Source: Oscillospiraceae bacterium
GTDB taxonomy: Bacteria > Bacillota > Clostridia > Oscillospirales > Oscillospiraceae
Direction of reading: 5' to 3'
NCBI GenBank assembly: GCA_020025535.1
Contig: JAHHRY010000016.1
Span: 1-17,077 of the forward strand
Length of the DNA: 17,077 bases
Position numbers and translations under genes: made by a program. This document shows, in pieces, positions 1-6,902 of this stretch (positions within the stretch are counted from its first letter, which is position 1; each line of letters opens with the position of its first letter). The notes below the pieces were generated by a model. The model ran no database searches, was not told the origin of the DNA, and worked only from the letters and a program-made list of their open reading frames with translations.

Positions 1-7
1 AATCTGT

Positions 8-40
8 CTGTATCCGGATCTGCGTCAGATCCGGATACAG
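8..40. repeat. Perfect 33-base palindrome (15-bp stem, 3-base loop)
   Basis: Bases 8-22 are the exact reverse complement of bases 26-40, separated by the triloop CGT. There is no T-tract on either side, so it is not a standard intrinsic terminator. It could be a REP-like element, a protein-binding palindrome, or the end of a transcript lying upstream of the window. Confidence 0.6.
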
Positions 41-169
41 AGGGAAAACCAGGCAGTGAGGCAGCAGCGGATGCAGTTACTCATTGCCGTTTGCTTCTTC
101 TAAGGGCCGGCTGGCTGCCTTCCGGGGGCCATTTCGGAACTTTGGAATGCAGAGCCATACGTAATAAAT
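41..169. other. No confident gene
   Basis: Open plus-strand frames run in from the window edge, one ending at TAA 101-103 and another at TAA 169-171. Either could be the tail of a gene outside the window. Neither is recognisable, so no gene is called. Confidence 0.3.
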
Positions 170-205
170 AAGAAGCAGGGCTGCAATGCTGCGGCCCTGC
201 TTCTT
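170..205 (-). terminator. Intrinsic terminator of the ABC exporter operon
   Basis: A 12-bp perfect stem (170-181 with 194-205) encloses a 12-base loop. On the minus strand the stem is followed by an AT-rich ATTTATTA tail. It lies 10 bases past the stop codon of the second ABC gene. Because the arms start with AAGAAG and end with CTTCTT, it may also stop plus-strand transcripts. Confidence 0.75.
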
Positions 206-215
206 TAATTGCAGA

Positions 216-2021
216 TCAGGAAAGAATCTTTGCGGTGGTTTCATCTTCATATTGGCGTGTGTACAGCTCATAGTAGTACCCGTGCTGCGCTATGAGGGCT
301 TTGTGAGTCCCTTGCTCGACGATTTTGCCGTTTTTGACAACTAGGATGTGGTCTGCATTTCGGACGGTAGAGAGGCGGTGTGCGATCATCAGAGAGACTC
401 TTCCGGCAGTGACGGAATCCATAGCTGCCTGGATCTTTGCTTCTGTTATGGTGTCTACAGAGGCTGTAGCCTCATCCAAAATCAAAATCTTTGGGTCGGC
501 GAGAATTGCTCTCGCAAAGGAAATCAGCTGCTTTTCTCCGGTAGAGAGAAGGTCGCCACCTTCGCCTACATCGGTATCCAGGCCATTTTCCAAATGATCG
601 ATGATTTCGTCGGCAGATACGGCGCGAATCGCTTCCCAGAGCTGTTCTTCTGTGGCATCCGGATTGCCCATCAGCAGATTCTCCCGAATGGTGCCGGAGA
701 AGAGATGGGGCGTCTGCAGGACATAGCCGATGGAAGAGTGCAGCCAAAGCTGGGAGCGTTCCCGGACATCCTTTCCGTCAATGAAAATCTGTCCGGATGT
801 GGGCTCATAAAAGCGGCAAACCAGATTGACCAGGGTGGATTTTCCTGCACCTGTTTCACCGACTATTGCCAGATGGGTTCCAAAGGGAATGGACAGGGAG
901 AAGTGTTCCAGTACGTTTTCATCTCCGTCCGGATACCGGAAGGTTACGTCCTTGAATTCAATATCTCCGCGAATCGGTTCCCAGTTTTCCGGCTTGGGAT
1001 TCAGACTGTCGCCGTATTTTTCGATGACCTCCGGGGTATCCGTGACATCGGATTTGACAGACAGGACATTGCTGTAACGCTCGATATTTACCTGTGCAGT
1101 GATAAGATCGGAAATTGCATCAATAATCCAGCGGACAGGCTCCATCATGCCTTGCGCATAGGACATAAATACTGCAAATGTACCGACTTCCTCAGTGGCA
1201 ATGTAGCCGCCCTTCCAGAGGACGATGGCCAGAGCGATTGAAGAAGCAAAGTTCATCGTTGCGGAGAACAGACCCCGCAGTCGCGAAGCACGAATGCTTT
1301 TTGTACGCATATTGGCAGTTTCCTCAGCAAATCTCTGGGTCATTTCCTCTTCAATATTCAAAACCTTTACGGTTTTGGCTCCGGTGATGCCTTCGTTGAA
1401 ATTACCTGTTATTTTGGAGTTGATCTCTCTGATTTCGCGGTTCACATGAATCAGTTTTTTCTGAAAAATGGAGAACAGGATCACAAGAGCCGGGAGAATT
1501 AAGAGAACCAGTGCCGCCAGCCGGGGATTCAGATAGATCATCACGACTGCGGAACCGATCAGGTAGGAAATATGCCATATGCTGTCCATCAGTGTCCAGG
1601 ATACCAGCGCACCGATCCGGGAAGTATCACTCATGACACGGGCGTGGATATAGCCGACACTGTTTTGATTGAAGTAGGAAAAGGACAGGGTCTGCAGATG
1701 GCGGAATGCAGCATTTCGCAGATCCCGGTCGACGCTCATTTCAGTGATGGTTGCCAGAGCGCAGGCGACATAGTTGGCTGCGCCGGCCATCAGAATCACC
1801 ATTACATAAAGGATAATAAAGCCGACGATGGTGTCCAGCGTTCCACCGCCGATGAAATGATCCAGGGCGTAACGGCGGAAGAGGGGAAGAATAATGTCGA
1901 CAAAGCTGCCGACAAGTCCGCATCCGATCATGAGGAGCAGGTTACGGGTGAATGGCTTTAGGAACGGAGCGATTTTCCCGATACCGAAGAAGGGGAGGTT
2001 GTGAGATTTTGTATCTTTCAT
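216..2021 (-). CDS. Heterodimeric ABC exporter, half-transporter with the catalytic glutamate (BmrD/TM288-like)
   Basis: A 601-residue ABC half-exporter: an N-terminal six-helix membrane domain (about residues 20-315) followed by a nucleotide-binding domain (about 350-595). Walker A is GETGAGKST (388-396), Walker B is LILDE (513-517) with the catalytic Glu517, and the switch His is 548. The signature motif is degenerate: LSTGE (492-496) instead of LSGGQ. Its ATG overlaps the stop codon of the upstream half-transporter by four bases, so the two are translationally coupled. The partner has the reciprocal defect. In such heterodimers one ATP site (this Walker A/B plus the partner signature) hydrolyses and the other mainly binds ATP. 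The family exports drugs or lipids from the cytoplasmic membrane; the substrate cannot be read from the sequence. Confidence 0.93.
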   Translation of the reverse strand: MKDTKSHNLPFFGIGKIAPFLKPFTRNLLLMIGCGLVGSFVDIILPLFRRYALDHFIGGGTLDTIVGFIILYVMVILMAGAANYVACALATITEMSVDRDLRNAAFRHLQTLSFSYFNQNSVGYIHARVMSDTSRIGALVSWTLMDSIWHISYLIGSAVVMIYLNPRLAALVLLILPALVILFSIFQKKLIHVNREIREINSKITGNFNEGITGAKTVKVLNIEEEMTQRFAEETANMRTKSIRASRLRGLFSATMNFASSIALAIVLWKGGYIATEEVGTFAVFMSYAQGMMEPVRWIIDAISDLITAQVNIERYSNVLSVKSDVTDTPEVIEKYGDSLNPKPENWEPIRGDIEFKDVTFRYPDGDENVLEHFSLSIPFGTHLAIVGETGAGKSTLVNLVCRFYEPTSGQIFIDGKDVRERSQLWLHSSIGYVLQTPHLFSGTIRENLLMGNPDATEEQLWEAIRAVSADEIIDHLENGLDTDVGEGGDLLSTGEKQLISFARAILADPKILILDEATASVDTITEAKIQAAMDSVTAGRVSLMIAHRLSTVRNADHILVVKNGKIVEQGTHKALIAQHGYYYELYTRQYEDETTAKILS

Positions 2022-3853
2022 AGAGTGCCCACCTCCTGAATGCTGGTTTGTGTTTCATAGATCTGCTGATAGATACCGCCGGCAGATTTCAGCTCTGCGT
2101 GGGTACCTTCCTCCACAATGCGGCCATGTTCCAGAACCAAAATTTTATCTGCAGAAGATAAGGTTGCTATTCGGTGGGAAATCAGAATAATGCTGGCGGT
2201 TCCAAACCGCTGGCTGATAGCCTGACGAATTTTTGCGTCGGTCTCAGCATCCACAGCGGACAGAGAATCGTCGAAAATCAGAATGGGGGCATTCTGAATC
2301 AGTGTCCGGGCGATGGCTGCACGCTGCTTCTGACCGCCTGAGAGCGTGACACCCCGTTCGCCGACCATGGTATCATAGCCATTGGTAAAGGATGTGATGC
2401 TGTCATCCAGTGCGGCGGCCCTGGCGGCCTGACGGATCTGTTCCAGCTCGATCTGCGGAGAAGAGATACCGATATTTTCCGCAATGGTGCGGGAGAAAAG
2501 GAAAGGTTCCTGCAGGACCATGCCGATGTTGCGGCGCAGATACTCGGTGCTGATTTTGCGGATGTCGGTTCCGCCGATGGTAATGCGTCCGCAATCCGGT
2601 TCCAGCTCGTAGAGTTTATCCAGCAGAAGCATCATGGTGGATTTGCCGCTGCCGGTTCCGCCCAGAATACCCAGGGTGGTTCCTGCCTTCATGGTGAAGG
2701 AAACGTCGTGCAGAATCTGTGTGGCGTTATCGTAGCCAAAATTTACGTGCTCAAAGCAGATGTCGCCATTCATCGGAGCCTCCGTGGCGCCGGGTTCGTC
2801 CTGCTCCACGGGGGAGTTCATAATGTAGTAGATACGGTCTACGGACACACCGACCTTTCCAAGTTCGGAAATCAGACGTCCCAGCATACGGATAGGCCAG
2901 ACCAGCATGGCGTTGTAGGAGATAAATGCAATATACTCGCCTTCCAGCATGGAGCCGTTGACACAGAAAACGGCACCGAATATGACAATCAGCATGACCT
3001 GAATGCCGGAGAAAATATCGGAAAAAGTCCAGAAACGGCTCATGAGTTTTGCCATTTTGAACCAAAGTTTGGTGTAGCACTCGTTTTGCGTCTCAAACTT
3101 GTCAATCTCCGAGCGCTCCTGACCGAAAGCACGAACAACGCGTACGCCGGTGAGATTTTCCTGGGCGATTGCGGAAAGCTTGCCTTCGTTTTCGTCACAG
3201 TCGGTGAAGCCTGCGTGAATCTTGCGGTTAAACGCAAGGGAATACGCCAGAATAAAGGGCAGGGGAATCAGAGCGATAGCGGTCAGCTTCAGATTCATGG
3301 AGAGCATGAAGATAATCGACATGGTCAGAAGGAGAATGATACGGAAAATTGCCGTGAGTTTTTCTGACAGAAACAATTTGACGGTGTCGATATCCGAAGT
3401 GCATCGCTGAATAATATCACCTGTACGATTTTTCATGTGCCAGGAGAAGGGCAGATGTTCAATGTGGCCGAACAGACGGTCACGCATGGATTTGACCAGT
3501 GTTTCCGATGCTTTTGTGGTATACACACGGAAGGTGTACTGGGAAATGACCTGCATCAATGCCACAAGGACGATTGCAATTGCAAGAATCCAAAGATTCC
3601 TTCCCAGGTACTCAAATCCACCCAATTGATTTACCCAGTTCATGACCCACTGAGGAAGATCCGCTTCCTTGCCGCCGATGGCGTTGTCCACGGCAATTCG
3701 GATGATCTGGGGAGTTACGGTATCCGCCAGCGCGGTAACGGCTGCAGACAGAATGCTTATGAGAAAAAACTTTTCGGAACCTTTCATAAACAACCGCAGC
3801 AGTGTAAGCTTTTTGCGCTTTTCAGTCCGTGAACTTGTGGTATGCTTGGTCAT
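2018..3853 (-). CDS. Heterodimeric ABC exporter, half-transporter with degenerate Walker B (BmrC/TM287-like)
   Basis: A 611-residue ABC half-exporter and the first gene of the two-gene operon. The membrane domain spans about residues 25-345 and the nucleotide-binding domain about 360-605. Walker A is GGTGSGKST (398-406) and the signature is canonical LSGGQ (504-508). Walker B ends LIFDD (525-529), placing Asp529 where the catalytic glutamate should be. The switch His is 560. The start is supported by GGGAGGTT six bases upstream of the ATG. The Asp substitution together with the partner's degraded signature defines one non-hydrolytic composite site, as known for BmrCD and TM287/288. The hydrophilic N-terminal tail (TKHTTSSRTEKRKK) is basic. 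Function as a multidrug or lipid exporter is inferred from the family; there is no neighbouring regulator to suggest an inducer. Confidence 0.93.
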   Translation of the reverse strand: MTKHTTSSRTEKRKKLTLLRLFMKGSEKFFLISILSAAVTALADTVTPQIIRIAVDNAIGGKEADLPQWVMNWVNQLGGFEYLGRNLWILAIAIVLVALMQVISQYTFRVYTTKASETLVKSMRDRLFGHIEHLPFSWHMKNRTGDIIQRCTSDIDTVKLFLSEKLTAIFRIILLLTMSIIFMLSMNLKLTAIALIPLPFILAYSLAFNRKIHAGFTDCDENEGKLSAIAQENLTGVRVVRAFGQERSEIDKFETQNECYTKLWFKMAKLMSRFWTFSDIFSGIQVMLIVIFGAVFCVNGSMLEGEYIAFISYNAMLVWPIRMLGRLISELGKVGVSVDRIYYIMNSPVEQDEPGATEAPMNGDICFEHVNFGYDNATQILHDVSFTMKAGTTLGILGGTGSGKSTMMLLLDKLYELEPDCGRITIGGTDIRKISTEYLRRNIGMVLQEPFLFSRTIAENIGISSPQIELEQIRQAARAAALDDSITSFTNGYDTMVGERGVTLSGGQKQRAAIARTLIQNAPILIFDDSLSAVDAETDAKIRQAISQRFGTASIILISHRIATLSSADKILVLEHGRIVEEGTHAELKSAGGIYQQIYETQTSIQEVGTL

Positions 3854-3913
3854 AGCTTCAACCTCCCTTTTATGACGGGCGCCGGTTCAACGCTGCGCCA
3901 ACGTATATGAGTA

Positions 3914-3942
3914 ATTGTATATTAGATTCGGATTTTTTGCAA
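3914..3942 (-). promoter_or_regulatory. Sigma-A promoter of the ABC exporter operon
   Basis: On the minus strand, TTGCAA (3937-3942) is followed after exactly 17 bases by TACAAT (3914-3919). It lies about 60 bases upstream of the first ABC start codon. Confidence 0.65.
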
Positions 3943-3995
3943 TGACTTTTGTACAAATACATTTGTGTTTCGTGGAAGAAATAAATTTAAGAAAC

Positions 3996-4029
3996 AAGAA
4001 GGCTGTTGCCAAATGGTAACAGCCTTCTT
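3996..4029 (-). terminator. Intrinsic terminator of yebC
   Basis: A stem of up to 15 bp (3996-4010 with 4015-4029, one G-T pair) closes a four-base loop. On the minus strand it is followed by a T-rich GTTTCTTAAATTTATTT tail. It begins 16 bases after the yebC stop codon. Confidence 0.85.
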
Positions 4030-4045
4030 ATGTGTATATTTTGAA

Positions 4046-4777
4046 TTATTCTTCCCAGTTGTGCCAAGTGTTCTGGACGTCATCGTCATCCTCGAACATT
4101 TCCAGCATCTTTTCCATTTTGTCGGCATCTTCGGCGGACAGCTTCACATAGTTCTGGGGAACCATTTCAATCTGTGCGGAAGCGAAGCTGTAGTTCTTGG
4201 CGGTCAGGGCGTCTGCCACAGCGTTGAAGTCATCGGGCTGGGTGTAAATAGTGAAGCAATCTTCCTCGGCCTCGAAATCGTCTGCGCCGCAGTCCATTGC
4301 GTCCATCATGACGGTATCTTCTTCGTAGTCGCCGTCCTCGTTATCGATGACAAGAACGCCCTTGCGGTCGAAGCTCCAGGACACGCAGCCGTTGGCACCC
4401 AGGTTGCCGCCGCACTTATCGAAGTGATGACGGACAGCACCGGCAGTACGGTTACGGTTGTCGGTCATGGCCTCTACGATTACGGCAACACCGCCGGGAC
4501 CGTAGCCTTCATAGGTGATGGATTCGTAGCTTTCGCCGTTACCTGCACCGGCGGCCTTTTCCAAGGTGCGCTTGATGTTATCATTGGGCATATTGGCGGC
4601 CTTTGCCTTGGTGATGATGGTAGCCAGGCGGGAGTTGTTGGCAGGATCGATGCATCCGCCGCCTTCTTTAACGGCGACGATCATTTCCTTTGCGATCTTG
4701 GTGAATGCAGCGGCGCGCTTTGCGTCCTGTGCACCTTTGGTTTTCTGAATGTTATGCCATTTGGAATGTCCGGACAT
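4046..4777 (-). CDS. yebC: YebC/PmpR/TACO1-family protein
   Basis: A 243-residue member of the YebC family, recognised from its N-terminus MSGHSKWHNIQKTKGAQDAKR and from the central block EAMTDNRNRTAGAVRHHF. The family was long annotated as transcriptional regulators; the mitochondrial homologue TACO1 and more recent bacterial work point to a ribosome-associated role in translation of difficult (proline-rich) stretches. The frame stays open 17 codons upstream, but 4777 is chosen because the family always begins MSGHSKW and GAGAGGAAG sits just before that ATG. The last residues are very acidic (a run of Asp/Glu near the C-terminus). It has its own promoter and terminator, so it is a single-gene unit. 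Confidence 0.95.
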   Translation of the reverse strand: MSGHSKWHNIQKTKGAQDAKRAAAFTKIAKEMIVAVKEGGGCIDPANNSRLATIITKAKAANMPNDNIKRTLEKAAGAGNGESYESITYEGYGPGGVAVIVEAMTDNRNRTAGAVRHHFDKCGGNLGANGCVSWSFDRKGVLVIDNEDGDYEEDTVMMDAMDCGADDFEAEEDCFTIYTQPDDFNAVADALTAKNYSFASAQIEMVPQNYVKLSAEDADKMEKMLEMFEDDDDVQNTWHNWEE

Positions 4778-4830
4778 ATCGTAATCTTCCTCTCTATGGA
4801 TACGGCATACGCCGCAAAAAGTCTCCAACT

Positions 4831-4859
4831 ATTTTAATCTATTTTAAAGAAAAAATCAA
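4831..4859 (-). promoter_or_regulatory. Sigma-A promoter of yebC
   Basis: On the minus strand, TTGATT (4854-4859) and TAAAAT (4831-4836) are separated by 17 bases. The promoter starts just after the nif3 stop codon, and no terminator is seen between nif3 and yebC, so yebC may also receive read-through. Confidence 0.6.
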
Positions 4860-4865
4860 TACCAA

Positions 4866-5657
4866 TCAAAAGAATTTCATGCAATCGGCATGGGTTTTTG
4901 AAATTTCTACTGCAATTTCCGGAAAAGCCGAAGATAGTTGCTCAGCCAGGTAGGCACAAACCGGATTTTCCGTGGGAAAATGACCAGCATCGATCAGGTT
5001 CAGCCCCATTTCCTTGGCATCCCAGAATTGATTGTATTTAATGTCCGCTGTGACGAATGTGTCGCAGCCGGCATCCAGCGCATCCTGCATTTCACCGGCG
5101 CAGCTTCCGCCGCCCACAGCAACCTTGTGAACGCTTACACCGCCGTCTGCATAGCGCAGTCCTTCACAGTGAAGGTTCTCTTTTACAACGGAGAGAAAAT
5201 CCTCCAGAGACTGCTGGCTGACTTCGCCGCAGCGGAGCAGTCCCCATGGCCTGCCTGCTTCGTCGACACCTTCCGGATGAATCACCTGAACGTTTTTCAG
5301 ACCCAGCGTGCAGGCGAGCACATCATTTACGCCTCCGGGAGCACAGTCCAGATTGGTGTGGGCATTGATTGCGGAAATGCCGTGGCTGCACAGATGAAGG
5401 ATGCCTCTCGATGTGGCGGTATCGTCCGTCAACGCATGGAGCGGACGGAAAATCAGGGGATGGTGCGTGACGATCAGCTGGGCACCGATGTCGGACGCTT
5501 CTTTGCAGACGTGCTCAAAGGGGTCAAGCGCGACCAGAATTTTGGTGACGGGCTGCTTGCTGCTGCCGCAGAGCAGGCCCACGTTGTCCCAGTCCATTTT
5601 CATGTAACGAGGTGCCAGAGATTCTATCAATTGCAAAACATCACCGACGGTTGTCAT
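4866..5657 (-). CDS. Nif3-like dinuclear metal-centre protein (YqfO family)
   Basis: A 263-residue Nif3/DUF34 protein. Family motifs are clear: DNVGLLCG (24-31), THHPLIF (64-70), HTNLD (100-104) and, near the C-terminus, DAGHFPTE (223-230). The His and Asp/Glu residues of these motifs bind the two metal ions in family structures. It lacks the long PII-like insert that makes Bacillus YqfO about 370 residues. ATG overlaps the stop codon of trmK by four bases (ATGA), so the two are co-translated. The trmK-nif3 order is conserved in Firmicutes. The biochemical role of the family is unsettled; proposals include GTP cyclohydrolase-like or metal/metabolite-damage roles. Confidence 0.92.
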   Translation of the reverse strand: MTTVGDVLQLIESLAPRYMKMDWDNVGLLCGSSKQPVTKILVALDPFEHVCKEASDIGAQLIVTHHPLIFRPLHALTDDTATSRGILHLCSHGISAINAHTNLDCAPGGVNDVLACTLGLKNVQVIHPEGVDEAGRPWGLLRCGEVSQQSLEDFLSVVKENLHCEGLRYADGGVSVHKVAVGGGSCAGEMQDALDAGCDTFVTADIKYNQFWDAKEMGLNLIDAGHFPTENPVCAYLAEQLSSAFPEIAVEISKTHADCMKFF

Positions 5658-6349
5658 TTGTTTTCCTCCTTCAGCCGCTGCAAAGAGGGATTGGTTTCCA
5701 GCTCCTGTAAAGCGGCAATTTGCATGGGATCTGCGTGTTCTTTTTTATTTAAGACCGCAAGCTGCAATCCTTCCAACACTCTTTGACAATATTCGGACAG
5801 CTCTGGTGCGGTGCTTTTCAGCAGAGCGGGGGAGAAGTAGCACTGTCCCGGAGTTAATTTATTGCTGTCCGGCATCCATTGAACTTCCATCACAGTATAG
5901 AGGAATTTTCCATCCCGAAGAACAGTTTCTTCCGTAATACACCAGCCTTGATCGGAAAGATAGCGGCGCAGCTGAGGCGTTTTCGACTGACACTGAAGGA
6001 TCAGGCGGTAATGGGAATTTTTCAGCCAGGAAGCAGCGCCTAATATGGAGATCATGGTATCTGCGCCCATACCGGCACAGACCATGGTGTCGAATTCGTG
6101 GGGGATATTCTGTACACCGTCAGACAGAAAGAAGGTCATTTTCTCTTTGACACCGTACTTTTCGGCATTGAGAACAGCACTGTGAAGGGGCATGGGATTG
6201 ACGTCAGCTGCGATGACGGAGCTGGCGATGCCGCTTTTCAGAAGATGGATGCCGAGATAACCGTGGTCGCAGCCAATATCAGCGACCCGATCACCGGGAG
6301 ATATGAAGCTGCAGCAGACTTTCAGACGAGCGGAAAGGGAAATGCTCAT
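5654..6349 (-). CDS. trmK: tRNA (adenine(22)-N1)-methyltransferase TrmK
   Basis: A 231-residue class I SAM-dependent methyltransferase that matches TrmK (YqfN), which makes m1A22 in the D-loop of some bacterial tRNAs. The SAM-binding motif I is VADIGCDHGYLGIHL (about 22-36), followed by AADVNPMPL (motif II region) and AGMGADTM, which takes the place of the usual AGMGG. The start at 6349 is preferred over one nine codons upstream because GGAGG lies immediately before it and the family begins near LSARL. Its ribosome binding site directly abuts the T-tract of the upstream terminator, leaving no room for a separate promoter between them. Transcription therefore depends on read-through or on a promoter inside the DUF1858 gene. 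Confidence 0.92.
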   Translation of the reverse strand: MSISLSARLKVCCSFISPGDRVADIGCDHGYLGIHLLKSGIASSVIAADVNPMPLHSAVLNAEKYGVKEKMTFFLSDGVQNIPHEFDTMVCAGMGADTMISILGAASWLKNSHYRLILQCQSKTPQLRRYLSDQGWCITEETVLRDGKFLYTVMEVQWMPDSNKLTPGQCYFSPALLKSTAPELSEYCQRVLEGLQLAVLNKKEHADPMQIAALQELETNPSLQRLKEENK

Positions 6350-6360
6350 AAGTTTCCTCC

Positions 6361-6398
6361 AAAAAAGAAATGCCATCCCGGCAGAACCCGGGATGGCA
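6361..6398 (-). terminator. Intrinsic terminator between the DUF1858 gene and trmK
   Basis: An 11-bp perfect GC-rich stem (6371-6381 with 6388-6398) and 6-base loop are followed on the minus strand by TTTCTTTTTT (6361-6370). The T-tract runs straight into GGAGG of trmK. It would be a strong terminator, leaving partial read-through into trmK-nif3. Confidence 0.88.
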
Positions 6399-6409
6399 TA
6401 GCCGGTCGA

Positions 6410-6643
6410 TTACTGATTCTTGGAAGCCTGATCTGCTTCGTAAGCTTCCAGGAAGTGGTTCAGCTGAGCCAGGAAAGGCTCACAGTCAATGTCATGGACC
6501 ATACAGGCCTCTTCAACGGTTTCACCGCGAGAAGAGGGTCAGCCAAGGCAATGCATGCCAATGGCAAAGAACAGGGGAGCCGTCTGAGGAGCGATATCGA
6601 GAATATCGCCGATAACGGTATTCTTTTCGATTTTAACAGCCAT
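6410..6643 (-). CDS. DUF1858 redox-disulfide protein with in-frame UGA (probable selenocysteine)
   Basis: A 77-codon gene whose codon 35 is TGA (6539-6541). The N-terminal part ends GMHCLG just before the TGA, and PSSRGETVEEACMVHDID follows in the same frame. The DUF1858 family (hybrid-cluster-protein-associated redox disulfide domain, about 70 residues) has a CLGC motif exactly here, so TGA replaces the second cysteine of the pair. The frame then runs 42 more family-like codons to TAA. AGGAGG lies seven bases before ATG, a good promoter lies upstream, and a strong terminator follows only after the full-length stop. A hairpin begins two bases past the TGA. Selenocysteine insertion is the best explanation; a TGC-to-TGA mutation or a base-call error are alternatives. 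No selA/B/C/D gene is in the window. Confidence 0.8.
6508..6541 (-). promoter_or_regulatory. Candidate bacterial SECIS hairpin next to the UGA
   Basis: Downstream of the TGA (6539-6541) the mRNA can form a lower 7-bp perfect stem (CCTCTTC with GAAGAGG), a small internal bulge, then an upper stem GCGGT/ACCGT closing the loop GAA. The upper stem starts 11 bases and the loop 16 bases after the UGA, and the loop begins with G. This fits the spacing of bacterial SECIS elements recognised by SelB. Because the hairpin lies in coding sequence, chance formation cannot be excluded. Confidence 0.6.
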
Positions 6644-6673
6644 TATATGACCTCCTAAAGGATTTCTCGGCTT

Positions 6674-6702
6674 ATTATAACCGTTATTGCCGAAAATAGC
6701 AA
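6674..6702 (-). promoter_or_regulatory. Sigma-A promoter of the DUF1858 gene
   Basis: On the minus strand, TTGCTA (6697-6702), 17-base spacer, TATAAT (6674-6679). It lies about 30 bases upstream of the start codon and is divergent from the efflux-gene promoter. Confidence 0.75.
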
Positions 6703-6731
6703 GAGGAAATCTATTTTTTGTTGGTGTGCCC

Positions 6732-6760
6732 TTGACGCGGTCGAACTTTTGTGATAGAAT
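6732..6760 (+). promoter_or_regulatory. Sigma-A promoter of the MATE efflux gene
   Basis: TTGACG (6732-6737), 17-base spacer, TAGAAT (6755-6760) with a TGA just before the -10. The predicted start near 6767 leaves a leader of about 135 bases that holds the riboswitch. Confidence 0.75.
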
Positions 6761-6783
6761 TCACGGGCATCAATGAAATAGTT

Positions 6784-6846
6784 ACTTATATAGGTCCATA
6801 ATTGGGTGGATGTATCTACAAACTACCGGAATAGTTTACTATAAGT
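6784..6846 (+). promoter_or_regulatory. Guanine-class (purine) riboswitch aptamer, variant
   Basis: The leader folds into the purine-aptamer three-way junction. P1 is 6784-6790 with 6840-6846 (7 bp perfect). J1/2 is TAG. P2 is 6794-6798 with 6807-6811, with an 8-base loop containing GGG. J2/3 is GTATCTAC (6812-6819; the consensus is GTTTCTAC). P3 is 6820-6825 with 6832-6837 (6 bp perfect), with loop CCGGAA. J3/1 is AC. The loops offer the expected GG/CC kissing contact. Bases equivalent to U22, U47, U51 and C74 of the xpt aptamer, which contact the ligand, are kept; C74 points to a guanine-type ligand rather than adenine. Positions equivalent to A24 and U48 are changed, so the exact ligand is uncertain. 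Confidence 0.8.
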
Positions 6847-6882
6847 CGAAAATTGCACGACTTGTGGTAGACTAGTTTTTTT
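6832..6882 (+). terminator. Riboswitch expression platform: terminator competing with the aptamer
   Basis: Bases 6832-6848 pair with 6858-6874 in an unbroken 17-bp stem (three G-U pairs), followed by G and seven Ts (6876-6882). The 5' arm consists of the 3' strands of P3 and P1 plus J3/1, so terminator and aptamer cannot coexist. Ligand binding should therefore block termination: an ON switch for the efflux pump. Confidence 0.85.
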
Positions 6883-6902
6883 ATGCAAATTAGAGGTAAT
6901 TC

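Noticed and set aside
77..271. 64-codon minus-strand frame overlapping the end of the ABC gene
   Set aside because: It runs through the terminator hairpin and 55 bases of the ABC gene, has no family-like sequence and no clear ribosome binding site.
348..1241. 297-codon plus-strand frame opposite the ABC gene
   Set aside because: Antisense to a well-conserved nucleotide-binding domain, no family resemblance.
3965..4837. 290-codon plus-strand frame opposite yebC
   Set aside because: Antisense shadow of yebC with Val/Gly/His-rich translation; yebC on the minus strand is unambiguous.
6098..6658. 186-codon plus-strand frame across the DUF1858 gene and trmK
   Set aside because: It reads through a terminator and antisense to two recognisable genes; the family evidence is on the minus strand.
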